DNA from: Labilithrix sp.
GTDB taxonomy: Bacteria; Myxococcota_A; Polyangia; Polyangiales; Polyangiaceae
DNA length: 64,000 nt
NCBI GenBank assembly: GCA_019637175.1
Contig: JAHBWD010000027.1
Coordinates: forward strand, 1-64,000
Direction of reading: 5' to 3'
Part shown: positions 60,817 to 64,000 of the stretch, piece after piece
Numbering within the stretch: the first letter of the stretch is position 1
How the letters are laid out: every line of letters starts with the position of its first letter
Position numbers and translations under genes: made by a program
Notes under the pieces: generated by a model
What the model saw: the letters and a program-made list of their open reading frames with translations, nothing else
What the model was told of the DNA's origin: nothing
Database searches by the model: none

Positions 60817-62116
60817 CGATCTTCTTGCCCTTGTCGTCGATCTCGAACTTGCACACGCCGACGTGCACCGACGCAGAGACTGGGTGCCGGCAGACCTGAT
60901 CGCGCACCGTCGCCTCGTCGCAGTTGCAGCTCGTGCCGATCGGGAGCGAGTTGTCGCACGCGGGCTCCTTCGGCTGCGTGAGCGGATAGCGACGCCGCGC
61001 GTGAGCGCTCGTGAAGCTCTCCGGCACCTTCCCCGCCGCCGCGAGCGCGGCGTACGCGAAGAGCGACGGGCGCGCGCCGTGAGACAGCGCGACGATCTCG
61101 GTCGCAGGACGCTCGATCTCCTTGGCGACGATCGGCGCGAGCTGCTCCTTCGTGCACACGGGCTCGTCTTGCTTCGTCGCTTCGCGACCGGAGAGCGGGC
61201 CCTCCGCGCCGCACCGGAACCAGGGCATGCACACGTCGTCGCCGAGCGACGCGGCGACGTGCTTGCATTCGCCGCCGGCGAGCGCGACCGCGACGAGCGC
61301 AGCCTCGACGAGCACCTCACGGCCGGGCGCGTCGATCTCCTCCGGCGACCCCTTCGCGTTCTTGACGTCGAGGGGAGCGCGCCCCAGCACCTCGCAGCCG
61401 AGCGCGCCGCTCTCGGCTTTGTCGACGCCGGCGAGCGCGCGGAGCATCACCGCGGTCGCGCGTGGCTCGCGGATCGGATCGACGAGCTCGCGGACGCGCG
61501 GCGCGATCGATCGCGCGTGCTCGCGCAGCGGCACGTGGACGACCGCGCGACGGAGGCCCGCCGTCGGCTTGCCGCGCTCGAGGAGCGACGCGAGGCCCTT
61601 CTTCACGTCGGCCTTCTGCGCGTCGCCGAGCTTCGCGAAGGCCTCTTCCCACTCGGGCGCCTCGACGTGCGCGCCGTCGGCGAGGAGCTTCGCGACGCCG
61701 GCGTCGCCCTTCTCCTTCATGACGTCGGCGACGAGCTCTGCCCGGCGCTCGCCGGCGTTCTCGAACATCGCGCCGAGCGACGCGGCGAGATCGGGCGCCG
61801 CCTTGAAGTCGACGGGCTGCTTCACGACGGGCCCGAGGTAGGCGCCGCCGCCGACGAGCAGCACGATCCTCGCGTCGCCGCTCGCGCGTGGATACGCGAG
61901 GCGCCTGCCCGTCTCGTCTTGCGTGACGGCGGGCTTCGCGTCGGCGGAGAGCTCTCCGGCCGGCAGGGCGAGCGTCCGATCGCCGACCGCGAGGGTCGCG
62001 GCGCCGGCGTCGCTCCACCGAACCTCTGCCGCGCTCGACGAGCCGCCGGGCGAAGGCGTTTTGCACGCGGCGAGCGCGAGCACGACCGTAACCGCGAACG
62101 CTTCCAGAGAACGCAC
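60788..62116 (-). CDS. Cys-containing lipoprotein, unknown
   Basis: A 442-residue predicted lipoprotein starting at GTG (SLEAFAVTVVLALAAC). A helical middle (EAPEWEEAFAKLGDAQKADVKKGLASLLERG, RRAVVHVPLREHARSIAPRVRELVDPI) looks like alpha-solenoid or HEAT-type repeats. The C-terminal 140 residues contain many Cys (CKHVAASLGDDVCMPWFRCG, CDNSLPIGTSCNCDEA). The GTG at 62116 is the only start that retains the lipobox. It overlaps the DNA glycosylase gene by 29 bases at its 3' end. Function unknown. Confidence 0.7.
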   Translation of the reverse strand: MRSLEAFAVTVVLALAACKTPSPGGSSSAAEVRWSDAGAATLAVGDRTLALPAGELSADAKPAVTQDETGRRLAYPRASGDARIVLLVGGGAYLGPVVKQPVDFKAAPDLAASLGAMFENAGERRAELVADVMKEKGDAGVAKLLADGAHVEAPEWEEAFAKLGDAQKADVKKGLASLLERGKPTAGLRRAVVHVPLREHARSIAPRVRELVDPIREPRATAVMLRALAGVDKAESGALGCEVLGRAPLDVKNAKGSPEEIDAPGREVLVEAALVAVALAGGECKHVAASLGDDVCMPWFRCGAEGPLSGREATKQDEPVCTKEQLAPIVAKEIERPATEIVALSHGARPSLFAYAALAAAGKVPESFTSAHARRRYPLTQPKEPACDNSLPIGTSCNCDEATVRDQVCRHPVSASVHVGVCKFEIDDKGKKIVNVTSAAPP

Positions 62117-62170
62117 GCCGCGATGGTAGCGCGAGCTGGCAACCGGTGGGGCAGTGGTTACGCTCCCGCG

Positions 62171-62953
62171 GTGGTGACCACGAGCGGCCCCGCGCACCGG
62201 CGACTCGCCCTCGGCTTCTTCTCGGGCGTGCGCGCGCTCTTCGGCGGCGTCGGCTTCGTGGTGACGACGCCGTCGGCGTGGGGGTGGGCGATGATCCCGG
62301 TGATCGTCGCGAGCGTCCTCTTCGCAGGCACCGGCGCGCTCGCGATCTGGGGCGGCTCGGAGCTCTCGCATCGCCTCTTGTGGGATCCGGGCGACGGCGC
62401 GTGGACGATGGTGGGCATCTGGGCGCTCCGCGTCCTCTTCTGGGCCCTCGGCCTCGTCGTCGCGTTCGTCATCGCGATGTCGCTCGCGCAGCCGCTCTCC
62501 GGCTTCGCGCTCGAAGCCATCGCGCGCAAGCAGGAGGTGGCGCTCGGCGGACGCACGTGGCCCGATCAGAGCGTCGTCGCCGGCGCGGTGCGCTCGCTCC
62601 GCGTGAGCCTCACCGCGCTCGCGATCGGCCTCCCCGTCCTCGGCGTCCTCGCGCTCGTCACGTTCCTCGTCCCGCCCGCAGGCATCGTCACGATCCCCCT
62701 CAAGTTCGTCGTGACGGGCCTGCTCGCCGCGTACGATCTGCTCGACTACCCGGTGTCGCTGCGCGGCCTCGGGGTGCGCGATCGCGTCGCGTTCATGCGC
62801 GAGAACTTCGCCGCGGTCCTCGGCTTCGGCGTCGCCGTCGCCGCGCTCCTGCTCGTTCCCGGGATGGCGCTCTTCCTGCTCCCCTTCGGCGTCGCCGGCG
62901 CGACGCGCATGCTCGTCGCCGCCGACGCGAAACCCGCCCTGGATCGAAACTGA
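62171..62953 (+). CDS. EI24/CysZ-like membrane protein
   Basis: A 260-residue inner-membrane protein with about five to six helices, in the EI24/CysZ style: LALGFFSGVRALFGGVGFVV, a long loop, VLFWALGLVVAFVIAMSLAQPLSG, and LKFVVTGLLAAYDLLDYPVS. CysZ proteins move sulfate for cysteine synthesis, but no cysteine genes are adjacent, so the substrate stays open. Start choice: GTG 62171 leaves 54 bases to the divergent lipoprotein start. ATG 62123, in frame, would leave six and lacks a ribosome-binding site. Confidence 0.8.
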   Translation: MVTTSGPAHRRLALGFFSGVRALFGGVGFVVTTPSAWGWAMIPVIVASVLFAGTGALAIWGGSELSHRLLWDPGDGAWTMVGIWALRVLFWALGLVVAFVIAMSLAQPLSGFALEAIARKQEVALGGRTWPDQSVVAGAVRSLRVSLTALAIGLPVLGVLALVTFLVPPAGIVTIPLKFVVTGLLAAYDLLDYPVSLRGLGVRDRVAFMRENFAAVLGFGVAVAALLLVPGMALFLLPFGVAGATRMLVAADAKPALDRN

Positions 62954-62999
62954 CCATCTTGACCTGCCGTCGCGGTTGGTGCGACGACTTGGCACTGCC

Positions 63000-63431
63000 A
63001 TGAGCACGCCGCTCGTCATCAACGACAAAGTCACGCTCCCCGGGAGCGATCTCGAGTGGACCGCGGTCCGCGCGTCCGGCCCCGGCGGTCAGAACGTGAA
63101 CAAGGTCGCCTCGAAGGTGGAGCTCACCTTCGACTTCGAAGGGACCGTGGCGCTGAACGATCCGGCTCGCGCGCGCCTGCGTGCGCTCGCGAAGAACTCG
63201 CTCGACGCCGAGGGCCGCCTGCTCATCACGAGCCAGAAGACGCGCGATCAGGCGAAGAACCTCGCCGACGCGCGCGACAAGCTCCGCGAGCTCGTCCTCA
63301 AGGCGCTCGTCGTGCCGAAGGTCCGCAAGCCGACGAAGCCTTCCAAGGGCGCCAAGCAGCGCCGCCTCACGACGAAGAAGAAGGTCTCCGCCAAGAAGGC
63401 GACGCGCAAGAAGCCGCGCCGCGACGACTGA
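63000..63431 (+). CDS. arfB: Peptidyl-tRNA hydrolase ArfB
   Basis: A 143-residue ribosome-rescue factor. The catalytic GGQ is in RASGPGGQNVNKVASKVEL, and the C terminus is the Lys/Arg-rich tail (KGAKQRRLTTKKKVSAKKAT) that enters the mRNA channel of stalled ribosomes. The length matches ArfB (YaeJ/ICT1), not the longer release factors. It hydrolyses peptidyl-tRNA on ribosomes lacking a stop codon. It ends seven bases from the stop of the convergent desaturase gene. Confidence 0.93.
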   Translation: MSTPLVINDKVTLPGSDLEWTAVRASGPGGQNVNKVASKVELTFDFEGTVALNDPARARLRALAKNSLDAEGRLLITSQKTRDQAKNLADARDKLRELVLKALVVPKVRKPTKPSKGAKQRRLTTKKKVSAKKATRKKPRRDD

Positions 63432-63438
63432 GGTCGGG

Positions 63439-64000
63439 CTACTCCGCGTCCGAAGCGACGAGCGCGCCGAGCGCCGGATCGTCCTTCTTGCGCTTGGCCG
63501 CGTCGACGACGACGGCGTTGCCGTCGATCACCTTCTGCGGCGGCACCTGGATGTCCCAGACGATGCCGACGGCCTGGAGACCCTTCAAGACGTAGTAGGT
63601 GAGATCGATCTCCCACCAGAAGAAGCCCTGGCGCGTCGAGCGCTGGTAGTAGTGGTGGTTATTGTGCCAGCCCTCGCCCATCGTGAGGAGCGCGAGGAAG
63701 AAGTTGTTCTTGCTGTCGTCCGTCGTCGCGTAGCGGCGGCTTCCCCAGATGTGCGCGAGCGAGTTGATCGTGAACGTGCCGTGCCAGCAGAGCACCGTCG
63801 AGACGAAGAAGCCCCAGACGAGCGCCGGCCAGCTGCCGACGAGCCACAAGCCGACGGCGAGCGCGACGCCGGGGACGACGTGGTACTTGTTCAGCCAGCG
63901 GAGCTCGGGATAGCGCGCGAAGTCGGAGATGCGCTCGAACTTCGTTTCCTCGGTGTCGCGCGAGAGGATCCACCCGACGTGCGACCACCAGAAGCCCTCC
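63439..64000 (-). CDS. Fatty acid (acyl-CoA) desaturase, 5' end outside the window
   Basis: The C-terminal 186 residues of a membrane di-iron desaturase. Visible are part of a His box region (GFWWSHVGWIL), two helices (LNKYHVVPGVALAVGLWLVG, ALVWGFFVSTVLCWHGTF), INSLAHIWG, and the third His box GEGWHNNHHYY. The protein would insert a double bond into membrane acyl chains. The N terminus with the first His box lies beyond position 64000, so length and start are unknown. Confidence 0.9.
   Translation of the reverse strand, partial: EGFWWSHVGWILSRDTEETKFERISDFARYPELRWLNKYHVVPGVALAVGLWLVGSWPALVWGFFVSTVLCWHGTFTINSLAHIWGSRRYATTDDSKNNFFLALLTMGEGWHNNHHYYQRSTRQGFFWWEIDLTYYVLKGLQAVGIVWDIQVPPQKVIDGNAVVVDAAKRKKDDPALGALVASDAE

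Overview
The window is a 64 kb piece of a chromosome with very high GC content. It most resembles a Myxococcota bacterium of the Polyangia type, an inference that rests on gene content rather than on a marker gene. Supporting signs are a Ser/Thr kinase beside a kinase-like membrane protein, two enhancer-binding proteins of the sigma-54 class (one with a very large N-terminal region), many lipoproteins with Asp/Ala/Gly-rich linkers, a trypsin-like protease with a MYXO-CTERM-like tail, and a CxxC-repeat protein. I see no insertion sequence, phage, CRISPR array, rRNA or tRNA gene. Coding density is very high, and several convergent pairs have abutting or overlapping stop codons.

Layout. 1-8.6 kb: M15/DUF882 peptidase-like protein, Cys-rich protein, dtd, a 1,191-residue enhancer-binding protein coupled to a tiny lipoprotein, pdxA, and a response regulator with a degenerate receiver. 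8.7-15 kb: hydrolase-like lipoprotein, protein kinase, pseudokinase, tldD. 15.3-20.2 kb: large TPR protein, LamG-like lipoprotein, DUF924 protein, recX. 20.2-29.9 kb: a nine-gene minus-strand operon-like array with a secreted binding-protein-like product, a small lipoprotein, a porin, a lipoprotein, ExbB, ExbD, TonB, a TonB-dependent receptor and another lipoprotein. It faces a second enhancer-binding protein across a 36 bp gap. 31-37 kb: Ser/Gly-repeat lipoprotein, an isolated EF-Tu paralogue with a structured leader, ssb, an ABC exporter, and a flavin oxidoreductase without the usual redox cysteines. 37-46.5 kb: acetyltransferase, LamG lipoprotein, DUF4142 lipoprotein, serine protease, TerB-like protein, NlpC/P60 peptidase, beta-propeller protein, a glycosyltransferase with a divergent TIM-barrel-like gene, and a homocysteine methyltransferase-like enzyme. 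46.5-56.5 kb: aldehyde dehydrogenase-like enzyme, XRE/MmyB-type regulator with a perfect palindrome upstream, propeller lipoprotein, patatin, and a coupled three-gene set (phosphatase, unknown protein, POT/MFS transporter), then a lipoprotein and a Tat-type esterase. 56.6-64 kb: an extremely Met-rich protein, an orphan ExbD, lipoproteins, an acetyltransferase, an Fpg/Nei glycosylase, a CysZ/EI24-like membrane protein, arfB, and a fatty-acid desaturase cut by the window end.

The strongest candidate for an undescribed system is the nine-gene array at 20.2-29.9 kb. It encodes outer-membrane pores, extracytoplasmic binding and accessory proteins, and its own ExbB-ExbD-TonB motor. The receptor carries a second TonB-C-like module at its N terminus. 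The substrate cannot be read from the sequence. The 43%-Met protein at 56.6 kb and the EF-Tu paralogue with two leader hairpins are the next most unusual items.
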